Assembly: GCA_964462865.1 (NCBI GenBank)
Contig: CAYWZO010000001.1
Span: 66,011-130,010 of the forward strand
DNA: 64,000 bases
Direction: 5' to 3'
From: Fen-1077 sp964462865
GTDB taxonomy: Bacteria > Chloroflexota > Dehalococcoidia > Dehalococcoidales > RBG-16-60-22
Shown here: one piece after another, positions 52,071 to 61,244 of the stretch
Layout: every line of letters begins with the position of its first letter
Numbering within the stretch: position 1 is the stretch's first letter
Notes under the pieces: generated by a model
Database searches by the model: none
What the model was told of the DNA's origin: nothing
The model's input: only the letters and a program-made list of their open reading frames with translations
Translations under genes and position numbers: made by a program

Positions 52071-52595
52071 ATGAGACATACCAGTACAAAAGAAGTCTGC
52101 TTGATGATTGTTCTCACAGTCCTGTGTATCGCCTGCTTTCCGGCCAACCCTCTGGTGTTCGCAGGTTTAATCAAGGTCAATTTCTATCTGCCATTATTTA
52201 TCATCGGCTGGGTGGTCTGGGCCTTCGGCATGGTGCTGGTGATGGCTCCGATAATCATGTTTCCAAGGCGGGGCGGCGTACCCAGGGGGAAATCATTTGT
52301 CCATACCAGCAAGCTGGTGGATACCGGTATATACTCGATAATCAGACATCCCCAATACACCGGCGGCATTTATGCCATATTCATCACCACTTTGCTATGG
52401 TATCCGCACTGGCTGTTCGTTGTTCTGGGTATCCCCAGTATCGCCATTCTGTATTGGAGCACCTGGGAAGAAGAAAAGCGTCTGACGGAACGCTTTGGTG
52501 ACGAGTATCGAGCCTATACCCAAAAAGTACCCCGGATGAACTTTGTAGCCGGCATTATAAGATTGTGGCGTGAAAAGAGAAACACGCAAGGGTAG
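52071..52595 (+). CDS. Isoprenylcysteine carboxyl methyltransferase-like membrane protein
   Basis: A 174-residue protein with four to five membrane segments and the ICMT/PEMT motif GIYSIIRHPQYTGG, followed by EEEKRLTERFGDEYRAY. These enzymes methylate lipids or small hydrophobic acceptors with S-adenosylmethionine. AGGAGCAGCT precedes the ATG. It is the last gene of the cluster, 13 bases after mrp. Why a methyltransferase travels with cofactor genes is not clear. Confidence 0.8.
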   Translation: MRHTSTKEVCLMIVLTVLCIACFPANPLVFAGLIKVNFYLPLFIIGWVVWAFGMVLVMAPIIMFPRRGGVPRGKSFVHTSKLVDTGIYSIIRHPQYTGGIYAIFITTLLWYPHWLFVVLGIPSIAILYWSTWEEEKRLTERFGDEYRAYTQKVPRMNFVAGIIRLWREKRNTQG

Positions 52596-52921
52596 CTTAT
52601 AGCCTGCTTCAAGTATCTTTGACCACGGCTGAGCTCTTAAGGACACACTTCTAAGTTACCTTACTCTGGGATTAGCAAATCTTCAGACTAGACTCCCACG
52701 TTCGTTAACCTCCCTGCTGCAAGTAAGTTATGCCTGGTTATAAGAAATAATATGAACGAAGGGTATGACAGGTGTTATGACGACCCGGTTTGGACTATAA
52801 TTATCAAAGTAGAAAAATTGAGAACCGACCCTGAAGATTTTTTAATAAATTAAATGACTCTTGCCGGAATTTGTTAACGGCTTCTATTGATAAGATCAAA
52901 CATAATTAATAGGAGTAAACA
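52596..52921. other. Intergenic region without genes
   Basis: This 326-base region separates the cofactor island from the alcohol dehydrogenase gene. It is AT-rich in its second half. It holds the inverted repeat TTGATAAGATCAA (52887-52899) and AATAGGAG as the ribosome site of the next gene. I see no coding frame, terminator or RNA. Confidence 0.5.
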
Positions 52922-54013
52922 ATGAAAGCAGCAGTATGCTACGAATTCGGGAAACCCCTGGTGGTTGAGGAAGTAGAGCTGGACCCTCCGAAGAAAAACG
53001 AGGTAAGAGTACGCCTCGCCGCTACGGCCATCTGCCACAGCGACATCCACGTTATCAGAGGGGATTTGAAGGAGCGTTTTGGCAAATTACCGTACGTCGC
53101 CGGCCATGAATCAGCGGGTTATGTGGAAGAAGCAGGCGAAGACGTGACCACCTTCAAACCTGGAGAACCCGTGGTGGTGGCCGTGTTAAGGAACTGCGGC
53201 GAGTGTAATTTCTGCAAATCCGGATTTCCCCATCTCTGCATGGTCATGCGGGAGCCGGAAACCGTCAGCCCCCTGCGTAATAAAAAAGGCCAGCAACTCA
53301 CCCGCCATGAAAGGCTGGCCGGTTTTTCTGAAAAAGTCCTCGTGGATAAGTCCCAACTGGCCAGAATACCGCCTGATATGCCCATGGACAGAGCGGCGCT
53401 TCTCGCCTGTGCGGTTATCACCGGCTTCGGAGCGGTGGTCTTTCGCGCCCAGGTCAAGCCTTTTAAGAGTGTCGTGGTTGTCGGTGCCGGGGGTGTCGGC
53501 TTAAACGCCCTGCAGGGTGCGGCCTTCGTGGGCGCTTACCCGGTAATCGCCGTGGACGTCGCGGACATGAAGCTGAAAGCGGCCCCAACATTCGGCGCTA
53601 CCCACACCGTCAATGCCAGCAGCCAGGATGCGATAGACACCGTCAAGCGTCTCACCAAAGGCGACGGGGCCGACCATGTCTTCGTCACGGTCGGGAACGC
53701 CGACGCCATCCGCCAGGGTTTCATGATGTCAGGCACCCGGGGCACCACCTACATCATCGGACTGCCGCCGCTGGATAAGAGCAGCTTCACCTTCTCCGCC
53801 TATGACTTCATCTCCCGGGAAAAGAACCTGGGAGGGGTGTTCCTGGGCTCGACCAATATAAGCATCGATATTCCTCACCTGGCATCACTTTATAAAACCG
53901 GAGGCCTCAAGCTGGACGAACTCATCACCAAACGGTATCCGCTGGCCAGTATCAACGACGCTATAGAATCCGTGGAGAAAGGGGAGGCTTTACGGAACGT
54001 GATTATTTTTTAA
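52922..54013 (+). CDS. Zinc-binding alcohol dehydrogenase (AdhP-like)
   Basis: A 363-residue medium-chain dehydrogenase with the catalytic zinc site AICHSDIH and GHESAG, the structural zinc lobe CGECNFCKSGFPHLC, and GAGGVGLNALQGA for NAD(P). The loop HVIRGDLKERFGKLPYVAGH resembles class-III/benzyl-alcohol type enzymes. It is 27 bases ahead of aconitase X and thus the first gene of a cluster ending in AOR 3. It should provide an aldehyde or ketone from an alcohol. Confidence 0.88.
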   Translation: MKAAVCYEFGKPLVVEEVELDPPKKNEVRVRLAATAICHSDIHVIRGDLKERFGKLPYVAGHESAGYVEEAGEDVTTFKPGEPVVVAVLRNCGECNFCKSGFPHLCMVMREPETVSPLRNKKGQQLTRHERLAGFSEKVLVDKSQLARIPPDMPMDRAALLACAVITGFGAVVFRAQVKPFKSVVVVGAGGVGLNALQGAAFVGAYPVIAVDVADMKLKAAPTFGATHTVNASSQDAIDTVKRLTKGDGADHVFVTVGNADAIRQGFMMSGTRGTTYIIGLPPLDKSSFTFSAYDFISREKNLGGVFLGSTNISIDIPHLASLYKTGGLKLDELITKRYPLASINDAIESVEKGEALRNVIIF

Positions 54014-54040
54014 ATCCGTGCGGCAAGGAGGTCTCACACC

Positions 54041-55321
54041 ATGAAGTTGACCGACGACGAAAAAGCGCTGCTTGACGGCAGCGCCGGACTGGCCAGGCAG
54101 AAGGCGATGGAGCTGCTGGTCAGGTACGGCGAAGCGCTCGGCGCGGCCAGGCTGGTGGCGACCAATAACGTCTGCGTTTCCATCACCGGTCTGGCCATCA
54201 GCAGGATAAACAATAATATTAACGCCGATAACATTAACAGCCTGATAGCACAGTTCTATCTGGATAGCGATGTCCCGGTGGCAATGCCTCTGGTTAAGGC
54301 CTACACCTGCCGTCTCATCAGGGAGATGGACCCGGAATACTGGGAAATACAGGGAATCAGTCCGCAAGCCCACGAAATCAACCTGCTGACGGAAAAGATG
54401 TGCGCGCAAAGCGGTTTGCATCTGACGCATACCTGCGCCCCCTATCTGGTGGGGAACGTCCCCGTCATGGGCGAGCACTGCGCCTGGATAGAATCTTCGG
54501 CCGTTATTTACTGTAATTCGGTCCTGGGCGGGCGGACCAACACCGAAGGCATGGAGAGCGCCTTTGCCGCCATGCTGGTGGGTAAAACACCTTACTGGGG
54601 TTATCATCTCGATGCAAATCGGCGGGGCACCCATCTGGTAGAAGTTGAATATCAACCCGAAAGCGTCATGGACTGGGGACTTTTAGGTTATTATGTCGGA
54701 GAAATCGTCCAGGAAGATGTGCCGGTCATCAACAATATTCGCCATGTCCCCAATATTGCCCGCCTCAAACACCATGGCGCCGCCGCCGCATCTTCGGGCG
54801 GTGTGGAAATGTATCATATTATGAACATCACACCGGAGGCCCATTCCATCAGTGAGGTTTTCGGCAGCAAAAAGCCTGTTGCTACACTGAAATACGGCCG
54901 GAATGAGAGAAAACAGTCTTATCGTAACCTAAATTCGGCTACGGATGACGATGTCGACTTCGTGATGCTCGGCTGTCCTCACTATACGCTGGAAGAAGTG
55001 GCGAACGCGGCCAGGCTGCTGGAAAACAGGCGGGTGCATGATAACGTCAGCCTGTGGATATTTACTCCGAAGGCGCTGAAAACCATCGCCGACCGGGAAG
55101 GGATGACTGATATCATCAACAGGGCCGGCGCCTACCTGATGACCGATACGTGCCCCTGTATCGGCAAGTTCTTCCCCGGGGGCGCCGGGACAGCCGCGAC
55201 CGACTCGGCCAAGCATGCGCATTACATGCCGGCCATACTCGGACTGCCGACATGGTTTGGCTCACAGGCTGACTGCATCGAGGCGGCCGTGACCGGCAAA
55301 TGGAGAGGGGAGCTAAGATGA
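54041..55321 (+). CDS. Aconitase X catalytic (large) subunit
   Basis: A 426-residue DUF521/AcnX large subunit. Typical stretches are MKLTDDEKALLDGSAGLARQ, THTCAPYLVGNVPVMGEH, IESSAVIYCNSVLGGRTNTEG, LGCPHYTLEEV and TDTCPCIGKF, with conserved cysteines for a 4Fe-4S or metal centre. AcnX enzymes dehydrate hydroxyacids: mevalonate 5-phosphate in archaea or cis-3-hydroxy-L-proline in bacteria. The split two-gene form here resembles the archaeal phosphomevalonate dehydratase. It overlaps the small subunit by four bases. The substrate is open. Confidence 0.9.
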   Translation: MKLTDDEKALLDGSAGLARQKAMELLVRYGEALGAARLVATNNVCVSITGLAISRINNNINADNINSLIAQFYLDSDVPVAMPLVKAYTCRLIREMDPEYWEIQGISPQAHEINLLTEKMCAQSGLHLTHTCAPYLVGNVPVMGEHCAWIESSAVIYCNSVLGGRTNTEGMESAFAAMLVGKTPYWGYHLDANRRGTHLVEVEYQPESVMDWGLLGYYVGEIVQEDVPVINNIRHVPNIARLKHHGAAAASSGGVEMYHIMNITPEAHSISEVFGSKKPVATLKYGRNERKQSYRNLNSATDDDVDFVMLGCPHYTLEEVANAARLLENRRVHDNVSLWIFTPKALKTIADREGMTDIINRAGAYLMTDTCPCIGKFFPGGAGTAATDSAKHAHYMPAILGLPTWFGSQADCIEAAVTGKWRGELR

Positions 55322-55731
55322 ACAAGATTGTTTTTCATGGCAAAAAAGTGGTCGGCGGTTACGCCGAGGGTGAAGCTCTCGTGACCAGGAATACAATTAC
55401 CGGCTGGGGCGGTATCGACCCGGCCAAGGGGACCATCATCGAAAGAAGGCACGAACTCCGAGGGCAGAGCTTCAAAGACAAGGTGCTGGTCATCCCCGGG
55501 ACTAAAGGCTCTTCCGGAACATCAATGGTCTTCCATACCACGCGCCTGGTGGGCACGGCACCGAAAGCTATTCTTTTTAACGACATGACCACCAAGGTCG
55601 CGCTTTCGGCGGTGCTGCTGCACGTACCGGCATTAACGGATTTTGACCGCGACCCGCTGGACGTAATTAATACCGGTGACTGGCTCAAGGTCGATGCCGC
55701 TAAAGGAACGGTAGAGGTCGTTAAAAAATAG
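55318..55731 (+). CDS. Aconitase X swivel-domain (small) subunit
   Basis: A 137-residue DUF126 protein. The ATG at 55318 overlaps the stop of the large subunit (ATGA) and follows GGGGAG; upstream starts would lie in the large-subunit gene. GEALVTRNTITGWGGIDP, IIERRHELRGQSFKDKVLVI and TKGSSGTSMVF are the conserved swivel-domain residues that close over the substrate. The subunits form one active dehydratase. Confidence 0.9.
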   Translation: MNKIVFHGKKVVGGYAEGEALVTRNTITGWGGIDPAKGTIIERRHELRGQSFKDKVLVIPGTKGSSGTSMVFHTTRLVGTAPKAILFNDMTTKVALSAVLLHVPALTDFDRDPLDVINTGDWLKVDAAKGTVEVVKK

Positions 55732-55769
55732 CCGGCCCTATTCAGAGAATGGGAAGGAAGTAAGTAAAA

Positions 55770-57023
55770 ATGGGCCAAGCGCCTGAAGAGCTGTACCGGG
55801 AAAGAGAAAAGAGAGTCAACGATGCCATCCAGTTGGAAGTGCCGGACAGGGTTCCTGTTGCGCCAATTGTGGGTTTTTTCCCCGCTTACTACAGCGGGAT
55901 TACCCCTCAAGAAGCAATGTATGACTATGATAAAGCCTATGCGGCCTGGAAGAAAACATGCCTGGATTTCCAGTGGGACATGATTATGCCGCCGCGTTAT
56001 GCCAATCCGGGTCCTTCGTTTGAGCTCCTTGACTATAAGCAACTCAAGTGGCCCGGGCACGGAGTTGACCCAAAATATACGTTCCAGTTCATTGAAGGGG
56101 AATACATGAAGGCAGAGGAATACGATGCCTTTCTGGAAGACCCTTCCGATTTTATGATAAGGTCCTACTTTCCTCGCCTATGTGGAATATTTGAACCTTT
56201 TAAAAGGCTTGCCCCCATACACCAAACGTTTGCCTACTGTCTGGGATTGGGTACTAACCTCAACGTGATTGGCACACCGGAAATCGCCAGCGCTATCGAA
56301 TCCCTTCTGAAAGCGGGGCGGGAATATTCCCGATGGACTGCCGCTATCGGTACATTCCCCAGGGAAATGGCGGGGTTGGGATTTCCGTCCATGTATGGCT
56401 CGGTAGCGCAGGCACCTTTTGATACTGTCGGGGATTACCTCAGGGGGACACACGGGATAATGATAGACATGTATAGAAGGCCGGATAAACTTCTTGAGGC
56501 CATCGATAAAGTTACACCATGGATGATACAGGTGGCGGTATCCGGCGCCAAGGCATCCGGAAACCCCAGAGTGTTTATGCCTCTCCATAAAGGCCCTGAG
56601 TCTTTCATGTCTCCGGAGCAGTTCAAGACCTTTTACTGGCCGGGGCTAAGAAAAGTCATCACGGCACTAATTGACCAGGGGCTTATACCCTATTTACTGT
56701 TTGAAGGGAAATGGGGGCCGGGACGCCTGGAGGTAATCAGCGATATACCCAGGGGAAAGGCTATCTATCACTTTGAGACTGTAGACATCTACCAGGCTAA
56801 GGAAATCCTGGGCAAGGTTGTCTGCATCAAAGGAAACGTACCAAATTCACTATTGGTTACGGGAACGCCCCAGGAAGTTAAAGATTACGCCAAGAAACTC
56901 ATCGATGTCGCCGGCAAGGACGGAGGCTTTATCATGGACGCCGGGGCCATCATCGATGAGGCAAAGCCCGAGAATATCAGAGCGCTGACAGATTTTACCA
57001 AAGAGTATGGTGTATACCGCTGA
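55770..57023 (+). CDS. Uroporphyrinogen decarboxylase (UroD)-fold protein
   Basis: A 417-residue URO-D superfamily barrel: VPDRVPVAPIVGFF at the start, GFPSMYGSVAQAPFDTVGDY, FKTFYWPGLRKVITALIDQG and the closing GTPQEVKDYAKKLIDVAG with GGFIMDAGAII. True HemE would be smaller and lie with heme genes. In corrinoid methyltransferases of this fold a zinc site HxC...C is expected, but here the position reads YHFETVD, so a methyltransferase role is uncertain. It lies between aconitase X and AOR 3. No function is assigned. Confidence 0.82.
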   Translation: MGQAPEELYREREKRVNDAIQLEVPDRVPVAPIVGFFPAYYSGITPQEAMYDYDKAYAAWKKTCLDFQWDMIMPPRYANPGPSFELLDYKQLKWPGHGVDPKYTFQFIEGEYMKAEEYDAFLEDPSDFMIRSYFPRLCGIFEPFKRLAPIHQTFAYCLGLGTNLNVIGTPEIASAIESLLKAGREYSRWTAAIGTFPREMAGLGFPSMYGSVAQAPFDTVGDYLRGTHGIMIDMYRRPDKLLEAIDKVTPWMIQVAVSGAKASGNPRVFMPLHKGPESFMSPEQFKTFYWPGLRKVITALIDQGLIPYLLFEGKWGPGRLEVISDIPRGKAIYHFETVDIYQAKEILGKVVCIKGNVPNSLLVTGTPQEVKDYAKKLIDVAGKDGGFIMDAGAIIDEAKPENIRALTDFTKEYGVYR

Positions 57024-57074
57024 TAGCTGGCCTTGTTAAAAATAAACCTGATTGGGTAAAAGAGCTTTAATTTG

Positions 57075-58946
57075 ATGGAAAATACCATACCCGGAGGCTA
57101 TAACGGTAAAATCCTCCGGATAAACCTGTCATCTAACAGCGTAGTAGTCGAGAAAATTGCCGATGACTTTTACCGTAAATATCTCGGCGGTTCCGGCTTT
57201 ATCGCCTTTTATCTCCTCAAAGAGCTTAGCCAGGGTATTGAACCGTTGAGTCCTGAAAACAAACTTATTTTCGCGTCGGGGCCGGCAACCGGTACCCCCA
57301 TCATCGGCAGCGGACGTAACGCTGTCGGGGCCAAATCTCCGCTTAGCGGCGGGATAGCTTTCTCCCAGGTGGGTGAATACTGGGGTACCGAACTCAAGCG
57401 CGCCGGTTACGACGCTATCATCATCGAAGGCCGGGCCATCAATCCGGTTTATCTTCTGATAAAGGACGATGTGGTAAAAATCATTGACGCCGGGCATTTG
57501 TGGGGAAAGACAACCAAAGAAAGTCAGGATATCCTCAAAGCAGAGCTGGGTGATGAAAAGATACGCATCGCTTTGATAGGCCCGGGCGGTGAAAACCTGG
57601 TAAGTTATGCCTGCATCATGAACGGACTGTATGACACTGCCGGACGGGGAGGACTTGGCGCGGTCATGGGCTCCAAGAACCTGAAGGCCATCGCCGTAAG
57701 GGGCCACAATAAATTAAAGGTCGCTAACCCGGCCCGCCTGAAGGAGCTGCGGGAATGGTATGCAGCCCATTTATACGAGCGCGCCGTGGTCAGGGGCTGG
57801 CATGATTACGGTACCGGCGGCCCTGACATGGAGGTCTACGAACAATGCGGTAATCTGCCGGTGAGAAACTGGCGTGACGGCTTGTTCCCGGGAGTCAAAA
57901 AGATTAATGCTGTCGTCATTAAGGATACCATTCGCGTCGGTATGGACAGTTGTTTCGGCTGCCCGGTACGGTGTAAGAAGAAAGTGAAAATCGAAAAGCC
58001 GTATAGCGTTGACCCAGCTTACGGCGGGCCGGAATACGAAACCCTGTCTTCCTTCGGCAGCAATTGCGGCATCGACAACCTGGGCGCCATCGCCAAAGGG
58101 AACGAGCTCTGTAACGCCTATTCCCTGGATACGATATCCACCGGCGGCACGATAGCCTTCGCCATGGAGTGCTTTGAAAGAGGCTTATTAACTAAAAATG
58201 ACACGGGCGGCATGGAATTGAAATTCGGCAACGATGAAGCTTTGCTCGAATGCATTGAGCTTATCGCCAGGCGGCAGGGTATCGGCGCCCTGCTGGCCGA
58301 AGGTTCCGCCAGAGCCGCCCAAAAAATCGGCAAAGAAGCCGAAGAACTTGCCATGCACGTTAAAGGGATTGAACCGGGACAGCATGACCCCAGATATCAG
58401 CCAGGGATGGGACTGGGCTATATGGTGAACCCGCACGGAGCCGACCACTGCTGCAACGTGCACGATGCAACTTTTTCCGTGGCGGCGGGGATGAAGCCCG
58501 TGCAATCCTTCGGATTTACCGAACCCCTGCCGCTCGATGACATCGGCCCCCGTAAAGTAGCCCTTTTCAGGTTGATGCACCTTAAACAGGTAACCATAGA
58601 CTGCCTGATATTATGTCATCTTGCCGCTGTTCCTTTGGACTATAACAAACTGGCCGAAATAACCGCCGCGGTAACCGGCTGGGACACCGGTGTTGTCGAG
58701 CAAATAAGAATAGCCGAACGGATATTGACCATGGCCAGGTTATTTAACATCCGGGAAGGTTTTAATACTGCCCATGACAAATTACCGTGGCGCTTTTTCC
58801 AGCCGAAGACCGACGGAATATTATCCCAAAAAACCCTCAATCCTGATAAGATGGATGAAGCTAAAAAATATTACTATCTATTGATGGGCTGGGATAAAAA
58901 CACCGGGATACCATTGGCGGAGAAGCTGGCGGAACTGGGTATTTGA
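57075..58946 (+). CDS. Aldehyde:ferredoxin oxidoreductase (AOR 3)
   Basis: A 623-residue AOR close in sequence to AOR 1: GKILRINLSSN, KYLGGSGFIAFYL, GPGGENLVSYACIM, GRGGLGAVMGSKNLKAIAV, the cluster motif CFGCPVRC near residue 290 and DHCCNVHD later. I use ATG 57075; a TTG three bases earlier is possible and neither has a clear ribosome site. It oxidises an aldehyde to its acid with ferredoxin as acceptor, or the reverse. It is the last gene of the aconitase X/UroD set, 51 bases after UroD. Confidence 0.92.
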   Translation: MENTIPGGYNGKILRINLSSNSVVVEKIADDFYRKYLGGSGFIAFYLLKELSQGIEPLSPENKLIFASGPATGTPIIGSGRNAVGAKSPLSGGIAFSQVGEYWGTELKRAGYDAIIIEGRAINPVYLLIKDDVVKIIDAGHLWGKTTKESQDILKAELGDEKIRIALIGPGGENLVSYACIMNGLYDTAGRGGLGAVMGSKNLKAIAVRGHNKLKVANPARLKELREWYAAHLYERAVVRGWHDYGTGGPDMEVYEQCGNLPVRNWRDGLFPGVKKINAVVIKDTIRVGMDSCFGCPVRCKKKVKIEKPYSVDPAYGGPEYETLSSFGSNCGIDNLGAIAKGNELCNAYSLDTISTGGTIAFAMECFERGLLTKNDTGGMELKFGNDEALLECIELIARRQGIGALLAEGSARAAQKIGKEAEELAMHVKGIEPGQHDPRYQPGMGLGYMVNPHGADHCCNVHDATFSVAAGMKPVQSFGFTEPLPLDDIGPRKVALFRLMHLKQVTIDCLILCHLAAVPLDYNKLAEITAAVTGWDTGVVEQIRIAERILTMARLFNIREGFNTAHDKLPWRFFQPKTDGILSQKTLNPDKMDEAKKYYYLLMGWDKNTGIPLAEKLAELGI

Positions 58947-59102
58947 TGGTGATAATAAATAAAATGATCGCTACGGATTATAAGATATATGTTAGTCAGA
59001 TCAGCCGGGTGTACTTCTTCCGTAGACACCGGAAAGGCCAGCCTAATACCTGTATGCCGAAAAATTTATGGTAGATAGAAATCAAAGGAAGGGGGGCTTG
59101 AA

Positions 59103-60113
59103 ATGAAGGCGATGGTGCTTAGGAAGGTCTCGCAGATTGAGGCAGAACCTCTGGAGTTACGGGACTGGCCGCTCCCTCAAATCGGTCCCGAGCAAATTTT
59201 AGTTAGAGTTGCCGCTTGTGGAGTCTGCCACACGGAACTTGATGAAATTGAGGGAAGACGTCAACCGAAGTTACCGGTAATTCCAGGCCATGAAATCGTC
59301 GGCAGAGTAGAAAAACTAGGTCCAGCGGCAACCAGGTTTAGATTGAAAGACCGGGTTGGCATTGCCTGGATATATTCCAGTTGTGGGAAATGTGTTCACT
59401 GCCAAAGGGGAGAGGAAAACCTGTGCGACCAATTTCAGGGTACAGGATGTGACGCTGACGGTGGTTATGCTGAATATACCGTCGTTCCGGAAGATTTTGC
59501 CTATCCGATTCCGGCAAGTTTCTCCGACGTCCAAGCTGCTCCCCTTTTGTGCGCCGGCGCAATTGGCTATCGAGCTTTAAGGCTGACTGGAATTCAAGAT
59601 GGTCTAACCCTTGGGCTATATGGCTTTGGTGCTTCAGCCCATCTTGTTATTCAAATTGCTAAATATAAATATCCAAACTCCAAAGTTTTTGTCTTTACCC
59701 GACAAAAGGGTGACGCGCCAAGCCAGCTTGCCAAGGAGAAAGGGGCCGATTGGGTTGGGATGACTGGAGAAGCATCCCCTGAAAAGCTCGATTGTGCTAT
59801 TGACACTACTCCGGCAGGAATACCGGTGCGGGAGGCATTAAGCAACCTGAACAAGGGCGGCAGACTGGTTATCAATGTGATTCGAAAGGAAACGCCTGTC
59901 CCCGAGTTAGACTATACCGAACATCTCTGGGAGGAAAAGGAGATAAAAAGTGTAGCTAATATCACCAGAAAAGACGTTCAGGAATTTCTCCCCCTGGCGG
60001 CCGAGATTCCGATTAGCTCCGAAATCAATGAGTTCAGGCTGGAAGAAGCAAATCAAGCCTTGCTTTCATTAAAGCAGGGGAAATACCGGGGGGCGGGAGT
60101 TCTTTGCCTGTAA
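59103..60113 (+). CDS. Zinc-dependent alcohol dehydrogenase (AdhA-like)
   Basis: A 336-residue medium-chain dehydrogenase with CGVCHTELDEIEG and GHEIVG for the catalytic zinc and CGKCVHCQRGEENLC for the structural one; the nucleotide motif is LYGFGASAHLV, which varies from GxGxxG. It resembles the zinc-dependent propanol-preferring branch. AGGAAGGGGGGC precedes the ATG. It stands 156 bases after AOR 3 and could provide the aldehyde for it. Codon use is more AT-rich than upstream. Confidence 0.87.
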   Translation: MKAMVLRKVSQIEAEPLELRDWPLPQIGPEQILVRVAACGVCHTELDEIEGRRQPKLPVIPGHEIVGRVEKLGPAATRFRLKDRVGIAWIYSSCGKCVHCQRGEENLCDQFQGTGCDADGGYAEYTVVPEDFAYPIPASFSDVQAAPLLCAGAIGYRALRLTGIQDGLTLGLYGFGASAHLVIQIAKYKYPNSKVFVFTRQKGDAPSQLAKEKGADWVGMTGEASPEKLDCAIDTTPAGIPVREALSNLNKGGRLVINVIRKETPVPELDYTEHLWEEKEIKSVANITRKDVQEFLPLAAEIPISSEINEFRLEEANQALLSLKQGKYRGAGVLCL

Positions 60114-60146
60114 GGCGCATATCTAAAAATATTATTAAGGAGCAGT

Positions 60147-60716
60147 ATGATGGAAGAGCATATACCAACATACGATGAGGCATTGACACTGTTGAAGGAA
60201 TTTAACCAGGCAGACAGCCTGATAAAGCATGCCTATGCGGTTGAAGGTGCTATGCGCTACATCGCCAGGACGATGGGTGAAGACGAGGAGAAATGGGGTA
60301 TCATCGGTCTGGTGCATGACCTGGACTATGAACGTTTTCCAGAGCAGCACTGTCGAAAGTCGCGAGAGATACTGGAACAGCGAGGCTGGCCCCAGGAATA
60401 CGTGCGAGCGGTTGTCTCTCACGGATGGGGTATATGCAGCGATGTTGAGCCACAGACCAATCTGGAGAAAGCATTGTATGCGGTCGATGAACTGACGGGG
60501 CTGATTGTAGCCGCAGCACTGGTCCGGCCATCGAGGAGCCTGGCAGACCTGGAAGCAAAATCAGTCATGAAGAAATGGAAGGACAAGTCTTTTGCGGCCG
60601 GTGTAAACCGCTCGGTCATAGAGAAGGGGACAGCAATGCTTGGCATAGAGTTGAGCGACCTGATTTCACGTACGATTACGGGTATGCGGGAGGTAGCTGA
60701 CAGAATCGGACTTTGA
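60147..60716 (+). CDS. HD-domain (HDIG-like) phosphohydrolase
   Basis: A 189-residue protein with HD-superfamily metal residues: His in KHAYAVEGAMRYIA, the HD pair in GLVHDLDYERFPEQH, and a later histidine in VVSHGW with Asp in AVDELTGLI. Such stand-alone HD proteins hydrolyse phosphate esters of nucleotides or similar compounds. AAGGAG precedes the start. It follows the alcohol dehydrogenase by 33 bases and may share its transcript. The substrate is not known. Confidence 0.82.
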   Translation: MMEEHIPTYDEALTLLKEFNQADSLIKHAYAVEGAMRYIARTMGEDEEKWGIIGLVHDLDYERFPEQHCRKSREILEQRGWPQEYVRAVVSHGWGICSDVEPQTNLEKALYAVDELTGLIVAAALVRPSRSLADLEAKSVMKKWKDKSFAAGVNRSVIEKGTAMLGIELSDLISRTITGMREVADRIGL

Positions 60717-60775
60717 GCTCCTTTGTGAACAAATAGGCGTACTGTATTCCAGTCGAATAGCCTTTGGAACAAACT

Positions 60776-61015
60776 TTAGCGGATGTATATGTCGTCTTGA
60801 CTGACCTCAAACTCGGTGAAGCATGAAGCACATCGAAACGTCACCCTATTTAAGGATTGCCCGGCTCTCTCTATTCTGGCCACAGAAGCGAATCTGCCAT
60901 CTTTCGGACAACGAGCCGCCATGGTGTACTTATATCTGGTTTGTGGGTCCACAAGTTCAGACTGACCTTGGGCAAACATCCTTTGCACTTTTATGGTGTC
61001 TTTAACCGGTTCCAT
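60776..61015 (-). CDS. Small zinc-binding hypothetical protein
   Basis: A 79-residue protein starting MEPVKDTIKVQR, with CPKDG and CASC as a likely zinc pair at residues 41 and 65 and an acidic end, EFEVSQDDIYIR. The frame is open back to 61228, but GGGAGGTGG lies just before ATG 61015, so the longer reading is not real. It converges with the HD gene. I do not know the family; it may be a small regulatory or RNA-binding ribbon. Confidence 0.6.
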   Translation of the reverse strand: MEPVKDTIKVQRMFAQGQSELVDPQTRYKYTMAARCPKDGRFASVARIERAGQSLNRVTFRCASCFTEFEVSQDDIYIR

Positions 61016-61244
61016 AACCCACCTCCCAAGACTCAAAATTCCTGGCCTAACCCGCGGTTCTCTAATCCTATAACTATCTATCCTGACTGTCAATGCTACA
61101 ACAGTGAATCTCTTCATGCAGGGTATTGCACTTTTTATTTTTCTATTAAACCCTGTAATGTCCGTTAAAATAAGTTGCTCTTGAATAGCGAATTTACTAT
61201 GGCTACCCTGATGGCGTAAAATGGTCAAAATAGAAGGTAAAACA

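Noticed and set aside
55770..57023. Corrinoid methyltransferase (MtaA/MtbA-like) role for the UroD-fold gene
   Set aside because: The HxC zinc motif is not seen at the expected place and no corrinoid protein gene is adjacent, so I left the function open.
61016..61228. N-terminal extension of the small zinc protein
   Set aside because: A strong ribosome site lies inside it directly before ATG 61015, and the extra sequence looks non-coding.
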